64,000 nt of DNA. Origin: G963704535 sp963704535 (GTDB taxonomy: Bacteria; Chloroflexota; Chloroflexia; Chloroflexales; Roseiflexaceae). The stretch covers positions 2,418,001 through 2,482,000 of the forward strand of contig OY969916.1 in the NCBI GenBank assembly GCA_963704535.1, written 5' to 3'. Positions 45,730 to 54,147 of this stretch are shown here, piece after piece (position 1 is the stretch's first letter; the number at the start of each line of letters is the position of its first letter). The position numbers and the translations under genes were made by a program. Below the pieces are notes generated by a model that was not told where the DNA came from, did not search any database, and was given only the letters and a program-made list of their open reading frames with translations.

Positions 45730-48235
45730 CTCTCCATACCGCAGCTAATGTCACAACCAGTGGTCCACCACAGTGGTTTTGCGGGGGTGGTTTGGAGGGG
45801 GTTGGCCCCCTCCAAGCCTTCTCCACGCCGCAAAACCTGTGTGGTAAGCCACTAGGCTTCAACGGATTGAACAGATTGAGAAATGGTGCGCTATCGATAG
45901 TCGACGCGGCCGGGGTCGGCGGAACGTCGGTCGGCGGAACGTCGGTCGGCGGAACGTCAGTCGGCGGAACGTCGGTCGGCGGAATATCAGTCGGCGGAAT
46001 ATCAGTCGGCGGAACGTCGGTCGGCGGAACGTCGGTCGGCAGAACGTCGGTCGGCGTGATGATCAGAGTATTCGTCACCGTATTGGTGGGCGGGACGACA
46101 GTGGGCGGGACGACAGTGGGCGGGACGACAGTGGGCGGGACGACAGTGGGCGGGACGGCGGTGAAAGAAGGTGAGGGCTGCGGAGATTGTGTGACTAGCG
46201 TAGGAACAGGCAACGTCGTTGGCGGCGACGTAGCTGCCGGCCGGGTCGAGGATGGAGCGGAAGGCAACGACGTCGCGCTGGGCCGTGCGAGTGTTGGAAG
46301 AGTGACAGGGGTATTCGGCACAGCGGTGAGTGAGGGAGCAGCGGAGGCAGTCGCGACAGCGCCTATGCGCGAGGACGAGATCGATCGGTAGGCGAGATAC
46401 CCCCCTAAAGACACAATCACAGCGCTTCCCAGCAAAACCCAGGAAAGTGTTCGGAAATACACTCGCCGCCAGGGAGGTGGCTGCACATCTCCCTGGAGCG
46501 ACAAATCCAGCTCAGACGGCTTGGATTGCGCTGCCGAACCCTGGTTCGAGACCAGCAGCCGTTTAATCCGCGCCAACTCGATCGCATCACGCCAGCGACG
46601 CTCCTGGGGATACTGTCGCTCAAGCTGCCGGTAAATCTCAATCGCCCGCCCCCACTCGTGGTGCTGCTCGAAGGTTTGGGCACGTTCCACAGCCTGCTGC
46701 TTCTGGTGTAACTTCTCAACCCGCGCCTTTTTCTCTTGCGCTACTTGATCGAACGGGTCGATCTTCAGCACGCGCTCGTAGGCAAGCAGCGCGCTATCGT
46801 ATTGCTGCGATCGCTCAAACTCCTCGCCCTGCGCGAACAGCATCCGAATCAATGGGTAGCGCGCGGCTTGCTCGTCATACCGATACGCCTCTTCCAGCTC
46901 CCGCACGCCCGCATCCAGCAGGCCCTGATCCAGCAGCACCTGCCCAAGCAGCAGGCGGGCTTGCAGATGGTTTGGGTTCCGCCGAAGCGCCTGGGCAATC
47001 AGGTTGTGGGCGTCTTCCAGCTCACCCTGCTGATAGCAAACCCTGGCACTGCGGTAGAGCTGGTCGGCTAGCGGCTCAACCCGATCGCGCTCTTCTTTGA
47101 CCCGCGCCAGCGGCTTGTTCGCCGCAACCCAGCGCCGCATCAGCTCGATGAAGAACTGATAGCCCGCATCCAATTGGCGAAGCATTTCCCGCCTGACCAG
47201 GGTCGATGGCGCCTGCTCCAGCTCGCCGGTCAGGATACGAACCCCGTGATCCTGCAACAGCCGTGTGAGGTGCTCCTCCGTCACCGCCGATTGCTCGTCC
47301 GTCGAAGCGGCGATGGCCGCGCAGATCACCCGCTCGGCCGGGGGCAACCCACCCCAGATCCATTCAAAAACATTCTCACCGACCTCTAACGATTTTGTGG
47401 CGGCCTCCTCGATCGCCGCAAGGTCGATCAGCGGAACACCCGACTGTCGCGGAGCATGTGCATTATTCCACAAGATATGGCAGAGCAGTTGTGTCAGGTA
47501 CGGATGGCCGCCGGTCAGCGCCATAATTCGATCAGGCGCATCTGGGGCAAAGGTCAGGGTGCCCTGACGTTCGGCGGTCGCGATCAGATCCCGCGCCCCC
47601 GGCTCGTCCAGGACCGTCACCCAATGCGACAGGGTGGTCTTGAAGACCTCCTTGACATCGATCGAAAGCTCCTCGGCGCGGCGGCCCACCACGAACACGA
47701 ATTTCAGGCGCGGCTCACCGTCGAGCAGCCCGCGCAGGTAGGGGAAAAACGAGCGCGCCGCCGCCGTCGGCGGCAGTTGTTCCTCGGCTGTGTCGAGCAC
47801 ATCGAACTCGTCGAGCAGGATCACCGGGGCACGTTCCTCGCCCAGGGCCTCGTACAGGGCCGGGAGGAACGTATGGCGGAAGTAGGCGCCGCGATCGTCA
47901 AACTGCTCAGGTTCAAGCGGAGCCATACCCGCGTCGGCGGCAATCGTCGAAGCGATCTCAAAGAGCACCTGGCCCAACGGCTGGCTCGCACAGGACATCA
48001 GGTCAAAGTAGACCGGTAGAAACGGCGGTGCGGGAAGACAGCGCTGGAGCTGAAGCAGGATGGAGGTCTTGCCCATCCTGCGTTGGCCGAAGAGCACGAT
48101 CGCGTTCTGCTCGGGCGCCGACAACTCGGCCTCAACCTGGCGTAGGATATCTTCTCGGTCGAAGAAGTCACCCGGCCGGCTTACCGCCCGGCCAGCAATA
48201 TAGGGGTTGTTGAGCCTGGTTCGCCTTGTCATCAT
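45707..48235 (-). CDS. Membrane-anchored STAND ATPase with TPRs and a Pro/Thr-rich repeat tail
   Basis: 842 residues; AGGGACCTG precedes the ATG at 48235. Order: RPGDFFDREDILRQV box, Walker A FGQRRMGKTSIL (about 52), Walker B PVILLDEFDVL (about 140), winged helix, TPR-like helices (about 370-560), one membrane helix WVLLGSAVIVSLGGYLAYR (about 605), then an outside tail with PPTVV and PPTDV repeats encoded by 15-bp minisatellites. The last 45 residues (from LKPSGLPHRF) are read from an interspersed palindromic repeat. Cytosolic ATPase with an extracytoplasmic stalk, by topology inference. Confidence 0.8.
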   Translation of the reverse strand: MMTRRTRLNNPYIAGRAVSRPGDFFDREDILRQVEAELSAPEQNAIVLFGQRRMGKTSILLQLQRCLPAPPFLPVYFDLMSCASQPLGQVLFEIASTIAADAGMAPLEPEQFDDRGAYFRHTFLPALYEALGEERAPVILLDEFDVLDTAEEQLPPTAAARSFFPYLRGLLDGEPRLKFVFVVGRRAEELSIDVKEVFKTTLSHWVTVLDEPGARDLIATAERQGTLTFAPDAPDRIMALTGGHPYLTQLLCHILWNNAHAPRQSGVPLIDLAAIEEAATKSLEVGENVFEWIWGGLPPAERVICAAIAASTDEQSAVTEEHLTRLLQDHGVRILTGELEQAPSTLVRREMLRQLDAGYQFFIELMRRWVAANKPLARVKEERDRVEPLADQLYRSARVCYQQGELEDAHNLIAQALRRNPNHLQARLLLGQVLLDQGLLDAGVRELEEAYRYDEQAARYPLIRMLFAQGEEFERSQQYDSALLAYERVLKIDPFDQVAQEKKARVEKLHQKQQAVERAQTFEQHHEWGRAIEIYRQLERQYPQERRWRDAIELARIKRLLVSNQGSAAQSKPSELDLSLQGDVQPPPWRRVYFRTLSWVLLGSAVIVSLGGYLAYRSISSSRIGAVATASAAPSLTAVPNTPVTLPTLARPSATSLPSAPSSTRPAATSPPTTLPVPTLVTQSPQPSPSFTAVPPTVVPPTVVPPTVVPPTVVPPTNTVTNTLIITPTDVLPTDVPPTDVPPTDIPPTDIPPTDVPPTDVPPTDVPPTDVPPTPAASTIDSAPFLNLFNPLKPSGLPHRFCGVEKAWRGPTPSKPPPQNHCGGPLVVTLAAVWRGDTSAWT
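45745..45860. repeat. Interspersed palindrome forming the ATPase C-terminus
   Basis: GTGGTCCACCACAG at the left and CTGTGTGGTAAGCCAC at the right are inverted ends, with a GGAGGGGGTTGGCCCCCTCC core. The reading frame of the ATPase passes through it before stopping at 45707. Confidence 0.65.
45908..46160. repeat. Two 15-bp minisatellites in the ATPase gene
   Basis: About nine to ten units of GGCGGAACGTCGGTC (45908-46060, encoding PPTDV) and about five of GGGCGGGACGACAGT (46085-46155, encoding PPTVV). Unit length is a multiple of three, so copy changes lengthen or shorten the tail without breaking the frame. Confidence 0.9.
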
Positions 48236-48259
48236 CAGGTCCCTACCCCAGGAGACGAT

Positions 48260-48364
48260 CTCAGAGATTGTCTAAAAGGGGGAGTTTGAGGGAACTGCCC
48301 TCAAGATCGCGTTTCCACGATCGATTGCGAGTGAGACGCCGACCTTTCCAGACAGTTTCTCATG
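48260..48364. repeat. Palindromic interspersed element, family A
   Basis: TCAGAGATTGTCTAAAAGG and CCTTTCCAGACAGTTTCTCA are inverted ends about 105 bp apart, diverged from the 7167 and 26727 copies. It lies in the divergent gap between the ATPase and the histidine phosphatase. 48365-48486 is AT-rich with GATATACT-like boxes, but no clean promoter could be assigned. Confidence 0.75.
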
Positions 48365-48486
48365 ATTATGAACGTGTCTCTCGGTTAAAAGAACGCCGAG
48401 AGAAGATGATAATGATATGATATACTGCGTCGAGATGCCTGAAGACCGTTGACTATTGTATCAGAATATACGGGAATTGCCAGCAT

Positions 48487-49173
48487 ATGCAATCACTCAC
48501 CCGGCGCCGCCGGCTCTACCTCATGCGCCACGCCGAGGTCAGCTACTTCGAGAATGGGCGCCCGGTGCCGCCGGACGGCGTCGGGCTGACCGAGGAGGGC
48601 CGCGCGCAGGCCGCCGCCGCCGCGCAGGCGCTGGCCGATGTCCCGTTCGACCGGGCCGTCACCAGCGGGCTGCCGCGCACCGAGGAGACGGCGCGGATCG
48701 TCCTGGGCGACCGCGCGCTCCCGGTCGAGACGGTCCCGGCGCTGCACGAGATCCGCTCCGGCCGCCTAGCCGACATCCCCGCCGACGAGCTGCGCGGCAC
48801 CTTCCTCGATGCGCTGACCCGCCCCCTGACGCCCGACGACCAGTTCCTGCGCGGCGAGACCTTCGGCGCGCTGCGCGAGCGGGTGCTGCCGGCGTTCCGG
48901 GTGCTCGTCGCCGACCCGGATTGGCAGCACCTGCTGATCGTGGCCCACGGCGGGGTCAACCGAATCATCCTGGCCGATGTGCTGGGCACCGACCTGCACA
49001 GCTTGGGCCACATCGAGCAGGACCCGGCCTGCATCAATATCATCGACATCGACGAGCGCGGCTACGGCATCATCCGCCTGCTCAACTACACGCCCTACAG
49101 CCCGATCAAGGCCGGGATCGAGCTGACGACGATGGAGCAGTATTTCTTGAAGTACCAGCCGGCCGCTCCCTGA
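48487..49173 (+). CDS. Histidine phosphatase (phosphoglycerate-mutase-like)
   Basis: 228 residues. Catalytic RHA in LYLMRHAEVSY, the conserved TSGLPRTEETA and the second histidine in LLIVAHGGVNR. Branch 1 histidine phosphatase, acting on a phospho-small molecule. It sits just before an acyl-CoA dehydrogenase on the same strand, a pairing seen with ACAD10/11-like phosphotransferase systems, so it may remove the phosphate added by the kinase at 43316. Confidence 0.83.
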   Translation: MQSLTRRRRLYLMRHAEVSYFENGRPVPPDGVGLTEEGRAQAAAAAQALADVPFDRAVTSGLPRTEETARIVLGDRALPVETVPALHEIRSGRLADIPADELRGTFLDALTRPLTPDDQFLRGETFGALRERVLPAFRVLVADPDWQHLLIVAHGGVNRIILADVLGTDLHSLGHIEQDPACINIIDIDERGYGIIRLLNYTPYSPIKAGIELTTMEQYFLKYQPAAP

Positions 49174-49179
49174 CAAGGT

Positions 49180-49340
49180 GAAAGGGTGAAAGGGTGAAAG
49201 GGTGAAAGGGTGAAAGGGTGAAAGGGTGACGATATCACGCATCGCGCATCACGCATCACGCATCACGCATCACGTTTCACGTTTCACGTCCCGACGGGCA
49301 ACTGACAACTGACAACGGACAACGGACAACGGACAACCGA
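49180..49340. repeat. Mixed short-repeat block
   Basis: About six GTGAAAGG units, then CACGCATCACGCAT and GTTTCACG units, then TGACAAC and GGACAAC heptamers. It fills the gap between the phosphatase and the acyl-CoA dehydrogenase. Confidence 0.8.
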
Positions 49341-49352
49341 GAGGAGCCGACG

Positions 49353-50531
49353 ATGGACTTCACGATTCCCCAGCGCGCCGCCGAGGTAGCCGCGCGCGTC
49401 CGGGCGTTCGTCGATGAGCAGGTGATCCCGCTGGAGCCGCGCGCGACCCACGCCGACGGCCTGCCGCCCGACCTGCTGGCCGAGGTGCGGGACAAGGCGC
49501 GCGCAGCCGGGGTCTATGGCCCGCAGCTCCCGGCTGCGTACGGCGGGCTGGGGCTCGACCTGGTGGAGTGCTGCCCGGTCTTCGAGGCGGCCGGGCGCAG
49601 CCTGCTGGGGCCGCTGGCGATCAACTGCTCGGCGCCCGACGAGGGCAACATGCACCTGCTGCACCTGGTCGCCAGCCCCGAGCAGCAGGACCGCTACCTG
49701 CGCCCGCTGGCCGACGACGCGATCCGCTCCTGCTTCGCGATGACCGAGCCGGCGCCGGGGGCCGGGTCGGACCCGACCATGATCCGCACGCGGGCCGAGC
49801 GGCGCGGCGACCGCTGGGTGATCAACGGCCACAAGTGGTTCGCCAGCGGCGCCGACGGTGCGGCCTTCTACATCGTCATGGCCCGCACCAACCCGGATGT
49901 GCCGGCCGCCGAGGGCTGTACGCTCTTTCTAGTCGACGCCGGCACGCCGGGTCTGCGGATGGTCCGCCGCATCGAAGGGCTGACCGTCGCCGGGCCGGGC
50001 GGCCACTGCGAGCTGATCTTCGAGGATTGCGCCGTGCCGGAGAGCCAGATCCTAGGGAGTGTCGGCCGCGGGTTCAAGCTGACCCAGGTGCGGCTGGGGC
50101 CGGCGCGACTGACCCACTGTATGCGCTGGACCGGCATAGCGCAGCGGGCGCTGGAGCTGGCCGGGCGGCGGGCGCTGGAGCGCGAGGCGTTCGGCAAGCA
50201 GCTATCGCAGCACGAGGCGATTCAGTGGATGCTGGCCGACTCGGAGATCGAATTGCACGCCGGGCGGCTGATGATCCTCCAGGCGGCCTGGCTGCTCAAG
50301 CAGGGCCAGGAGGCACGCCGCGAGACGGCGATGTGCAAGGTGTTTGTGTCGGAGGCGATCAACCGGGTGATCGACCGAGCGGTCCAAGCCTGCGGCTCGC
50401 TGGGCATCTCGGAGGATCTACCGCTGGCCCAGTTCTACCGCGAGGCGCGCGCGTTCCGCATCTACGACGGCCCCTCCGAGGTCCACCGGATGGTGATCGC
50501 GCGGGCGCTGCTCAAGTCACTCAGAGATTAG
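49353..50531 (+). CDS. Acyl-CoA dehydrogenase
   Basis: 392 residues, normal length. FAD-dependent oxidation of an acyl-CoA. Visible: FAMTEPAPGAGSDPTMIRT (FAD-binding), WVINGHKWFASGA, ESQILGSVGRGFKL, FGKQLSQHEAIQWMLAD and the C-terminal YDGPSEVHRMVIAR. The usual catalytic Glu region YR-E-A-R-A-F-R-I-Y-D-G is present in the long-chain/ACAD10-11 style. GAGGAG lies 6 nt before the ATG. Confidence 0.88.
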   Translation: MDFTIPQRAAEVAARVRAFVDEQVIPLEPRATHADGLPPDLLAEVRDKARAAGVYGPQLPAAYGGLGLDLVECCPVFEAAGRSLLGPLAINCSAPDEGNMHLLHLVASPEQQDRYLRPLADDAIRSCFAMTEPAPGAGSDPTMIRTRAERRGDRWVINGHKWFASGADGAAFYIVMARTNPDVPAAEGCTLFLVDAGTPGLRMVRRIEGLTVAGPGGHCELIFEDCAVPESQILGSVGRGFKLTQVRLGPARLTHCMRWTGIAQRALELAGRRALEREAFGKQLSQHEAIQWMLADSEIELHAGRLMILQAAWLLKQGQEARRETAMCKVFVSEAINRVIDRAVQACGSLGISEDLPLAQFYREARAFRIYDGPSEVHRMVIARALLKSLRD

Positions 50532-50545
50532 GGATTAGAGATTAG

Positions 50546-52051
50546 TACTACAACGAGACTTTATCACTCACGTTGATTGAGTTTGGCCAAACGCCGTTTG
50601 CGATGTGAACGATATGCCCGATAATTCGCATCTTGCCAATACGCCAAGACGGAGAGCACCCACTCCGCATCAAAGCTGCGCCGTGGGATGGCGTACGCGA
50701 CCAAGAACTGCGCCTGCGGCAACGTCAGGGCCGGAGCGTTTTTTTCAAGCGCTTCTGCACCCGCACCAAAAACGCCTGCGCCACAATCATCAGTGTCATA
50801 TGATGATGCCAGCCCGTCCACGAGCGCACTTCGTAGTCGCCCATCCCCAGTTCCTGCTTACCGGTCTCGAAGCACGTCTCTATTGGCCAGCGCATCCCGC
50901 TCATCCGCGCCAGCCGCACAAGTGGTATGTCAGCGGGCGCATTGCACAGATAGGTCTTGAGTTCCCCGTCGGTCAGGCTGCGCCGCAGCACCAGCCAGAC
51001 CTCCTCGCCAGGCAGCCCATCACGCACACCAATCACGCGCACAATCGCGAACTCAGCCATTTGCGGCCCTTGACTGCCCTCCTTGATCAGTTGCTTCGAC
51101 CAGGCACTACTCGGCAAGGCGGTAGCCAGTGCAGCTACCGTCTGTGGAGGTGGCGAACCTGCTACCAGGCGTTCGCGTGTCGGCTTGCGGCCACGTCCGC
51201 TCCACTCTGGCACCGCCACATCTGGACGCGCCAGCCACACTTGGGTATCGTGGGGCACTTCAGCGAAGTACCACAAGTGCGCGTGGGCGATCTTGTCCAG
51301 CAGGGCGGTATCGCGCCCAAACCCTTCGTCACAAGCGACCCAGCGGCAGCGCAGAGTTTGGGTTTGGACTACGTCCTCAATCATGGCCCAGCCCAAAGAT
51401 GGCTTGGTCGTAAAGGTCAATTCGTCTGGCAGCCGACAGGCTTTTCGCCGCTCGGCAAAAGCGGGGTCGCTGATCCATTCCTCGGGCAAGTACAGGCGGC
51501 GATCAACCAAGGTATAGCCTTGCTGAGAGGCATAGGCCAGAAACACACCAGCCTGACAGTTGGCGGTCTTGCCGAGTTGTCCACAGTACTGGCGTTTGAC
51601 CCCTACCGACTCGCTACCTTGCTTGGGAAAGTCGCTGCCATCCAGAAGCAGCACGCCGTCATCGTCGCCCAGATCGGCATCGATTTCCGACCACAAGCGG
51701 TGCAGGATGGCAGTATCATCCCAGGCACCTTCACTGACAAACTGCTGCATAGCCCTGATGGCATTCCGATCGACCCCACGCAAAGCCAACATCATTGGCT
51801 CAATCGACTTGCGCGGCAGCTCCAGCAGTAGGTCATGCAGATAGGTTTGCGACCATTCACGCTGCTCAGGCCGCTTAAACAATGGAGAGAAGATCGCATG
51901 ATAGCTGTTCAGTTCATCCAGCAGACCATCAATGTCTTGTGGCGTCAGGTCGAGAACTGGCGCCGTGGCAATCGTTTCCAGATGTTTCATCCCCTCCTCC
52001 CAATGGCAAATTGAGTGAGAGAGGATGATACCACGAAGTCTCGTTGTAGTA
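50546..52051. mobile_element. Complete IS701-family insertion sequence
   Basis: Perfect 16-bp terminal inverted repeats (TACTACAACGAGACTT, 50546-50561 and 52036-52051) flank a 1506-bp element with one transposase gene. Each end is bordered by TTAG (50542-50545 and 52052-52055), a 4-bp target duplication that fits the YTAR rule of IS701. The element landed inside an array of GATTAGAGATTAG repeats. Identical ends suggest recent insertion. Confidence 0.93.
50564..51990 (-). CDS. IS701-family DDE transposase, split by a shift at A7
   Basis: The first frame encodes 421 residues from the ATG at 51990, with LLDGSDFPKQGSESVGVKRQY (DDE region), FLAYASQQGYTLVDRRLYLP and a C-terminal WPIETCFETGKQELGMGDYEVRSW Glu segment. 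At AAAAAAA (50745-50739, minus strand) the frame ends in RLKKTLRP, while the -1 frame continues KNAPALTLPQAQFLV to SHRKRRLAKL, the usual IS701 ending, stopping at 50564 (about 475 residues). Either slippage on A7 makes the full protein or one A is missing from the consensus. Confidence 0.85.
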
Positions 52052-52121
52052 TTAGGTATTAGGGATTAGAGATTGGAGATGAGAGATTGCAATCTCTCAT
52101 CTCCAATCTCTAATCTCCGTA

Positions 52122-52313
52122 TTAGTCATCCTATGAGGCTGCGCCTCACACACAGCAATGAAAATGTGGGAGGGCTTTTCCTGAGGGGCAGCCCCCTCAA
52201 ACTCCCCTATTTTCACGTTAGTCATCCTATGAGGCTGCGCCTCACACACAGCCATGAAAATGTGGGAGGGCTTTTCTTGAGGGGCAGCCCCCTCAAACTC
52301 CCCTATTTTCACG
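52122..52313. repeat. Two tandem 96-bp units carrying a family-A-like core
   Basis: Units 52122-52217 and 52218-52313 differ at only two positions that I can see. Each starts TTAGTCATCC, has a GGCTGCGCC hairpin and ends with a GAGGGGCAGCCCCCTC palindrome and TTTTCACG. The beginning of a third unit (TTAGTAG) supplies the stop codon of the following minus-strand gene. Confidence 0.9.
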
Positions 52314-52844
52314 TTAGTAGTCCTTCAGGCGATCGTCGACGCGCTGCTTGCGCTCGGCGGTGGATTGGGCCTCGGTCGCCTCGCGAGCCTGGCGGCGGGC
52401 CTCCTGGGCCTCGCGCTGCTCGGCGTTCAGCGGGAGGTGGGCGCCAAGCTCATCCAGGCTGTCGGCGGCCCGATCCTTGACCACCTCAAACTGCTTGCGA
52501 CCAACCTCGGCGCCGCGCCGCGCCCCGCTCCAGGCCATCACGATCAGGTCGATCACGACCACACCCAGCACATTAAAGAGCGCCTGGTAGGGCGACCACG
52601 CGAACTCGACCATGACCGGGGTGAACGCCGACCTGAAATACGGCGACGTCGCGACCTGCACCACCAGGGCGATCAGATACGCGGCGATAGCCGCGGTCTT
52701 GAGCCGGTGCCAGCCCAGCACCGTGATCACCTGCGGCGCCGATGGCACGAAGTAGCGCGCGATCACGTTGATCAGGGCGAAGCAGATCCCGACGAAGAGA
52801 TTCGTGAACGCCTGGTTGACAATATCCAGAGAGAAGAGATCCAT
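52314..52844 (-). CDS. Uncharacterised membrane protein
   Basis: 176 residues, ATG at 52844. About three membrane helices: NLFVGICFALINVIARYFV, TAAIAAYLIALVVQVA and ALFNVLGVVVIDLIVMAW. A charged, probably coiled C-terminal third rich in E, R, A and Q (QREAQEARRQAREATEAQ) follows. No family recognised. Last of a same-strand set of genes with an AAA+ ATPase. The stop codon is contributed by a tandem repeat. Confidence 0.7.
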   Translation of the reverse strand: MDLFSLDIVNQAFTNLFVGICFALINVIARYFVPSAPQVITVLGWHRLKTAAIAAYLIALVVQVATSPYFRSAFTPVMVEFAWSPYQALFNVLGVVVIDLIVMAWSGARRGAEVGRKQFEVVKDRAADSLDELGAHLPLNAEQREAQEARRQAREATEAQSTAERKQRVDDRLKDY

Positions 52845-52874
52845 CGCATCATTCAGGCGGTTATTGCCTGCCTC

Positions 52875-54146
52875 CTATGTGGAAGCCGCAGGGCTAGCCT
52901 CCACTGATTGCTTGTTCGCGGGTAGCGTCTCCGGCTGGTCCCCGAATCCCTGTGTCATGTACGGAAACATAGTCTCAAGGTAGCGCCGCTTGGCCTCGCT
53001 GTAGCGGCCCCATTCGGCGCGGATGATCCGGCGGTGGTGCAGCGCCATCATCCGGTAGTCGTAGCGAACGAAGCGCGCCAGCAGGTGGCCGACCACCTCG
53101 GCGTCGCGGGCGGGGGTCGAGAGCGCCCAACGGGCCTCGGCCGACAGGCGCACGGGGTCGAAAGGGGCGCCGGCGGCCTGGCGCTTCTGCTCGGCGTCGA
53201 GCTCCCAATAGAGCTGGGGCAGCGCCGCCTGGGCCGCCGGGGCGCCGCCGAACTGCCGGCGGCGAGCGGTGGCATCGACGGCCGGCGCCACGCCGGCGGC
53301 CAGCAGGGCCTCGATCTCCAGCTCGCCGAGCCGCTTGCGAAGCAGCGTGACCACGTTGTTGTAGTGCAGCAGCCCCTCCTGGTGGAAGATATCGACGACC
53401 AGCGGATCGCCCAGCTCCAGCGGCACCACCGGGAACTGGCGCAGCGCTTCGTCGGGGCGTGCCGCGACCACCAGCGTCTCGCCGGGCTTCTGGGCCGGCG
53501 AACGCAGTACGTAGACCGGCCCGGCAACCTCGGCCCACAGCGAGCCGAGCAGCCGCCCGGCATTGGGCAGCCGAATTCCGGGCGGCAACTGGCGCCGGCG
53601 CGGGTCGCCGACGACCTTGACCAACTCCAGCATGCGGTCGATGTAGCTCTCGTCGAGCAGCCGGGACTTCTCGGCCAGCCCCTGCGACAGCTCCAGCAGC
53701 GTGCGGGTCTTCGCCAGGGTATCGCGCGGCGTGTCGATGCGGGCAACCACCGCCTGGATGCCCAGCACGTCGACGCTGTTACGGCAGAACGTCAGGCCGT
53801 TGTCCATCTCGACTACCACCGGCTCGCCCTCGACCAGGGTGAGCAGCGCCTCGCGGGCCTCAAGGTAGACCTTCTCGATCAGCGCCGCCTCGTAGGAGAA
53901 GCGCCGCCGCAATGGCGGGGCAGTGGCCTGGTCGGGCGAAAGGATGATCGCGTAGCGCAGCGCCTCGTCGCCCAGGTAGTCCTCGCCGAGCGTGGCCGCG
54001 ATCTGCGGGCTCCAGCCCATGCGGTCGACGCCGAACTCCGTCAGTGTACACTCCAGGCCGCGGGCGTGTTTAAGCGCCGCAGCGTAGCGCTCGGCCATGT
54101 GGGCCTTGACCGGGAAGAGCGGGCCGTCCCAGGGTAGTTTTGCCAT
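52875..54146 (-). CDS. Uncharacterised partner of the AAA+ ATPase (DUF6638-like?)
   Basis: 423 residues from the ATG at 54146, with one nucleotide between it and the ATPase stop. Starts MAKLPWDGPLFPVKAHMAERYAAAL. Soluble, with no membrane segment and no motif that I can tie to catalysis; a helical middle and a C-terminal segment YDYRMMALHHRRIIRAEWGRY. I have a weak memory of such proteins paired with AAA ATPases but cannot confirm a family. Tight spacing implies the two act together. Confidence 0.65.
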   Translation of the reverse strand: MAKLPWDGPLFPVKAHMAERYAAALKHARGLECTLTEFGVDRMGWSPQIAATLGEDYLGDEALRYAIILSPDQATAPPLRRRFSYEAALIEKVYLEAREALLTLVEGEPVVVEMDNGLTFCRNSVDVLGIQAVVARIDTPRDTLAKTRTLLELSQGLAEKSRLLDESYIDRMLELVKVVGDPRRRQLPPGIRLPNAGRLLGSLWAEVAGPVYVLRSPAQKPGETLVVAARPDEALRQFPVVPLELGDPLVVDIFHQEGLLHYNNVVTLLRKRLGELEIEALLAAGVAPAVDATARRRQFGGAPAAQAALPQLYWELDAEQKRQAAGAPFDPVRLSAEARWALSTPARDAEVVGHLLARFVRYDYRMMALHHRRIIRAEWGRYSEAKRRYLETMFPYMTQGFGDQPETLPANKQSVEASPAAST

Positions 54147-54147
54147 G

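Noticed and set aside
48385..48470. Promoter for the histidine phosphatase (GATATACT, TTGACT)
   Set aside because: No -35/-10 pair with 16-18 bp spacing could be made, so none was annotated.
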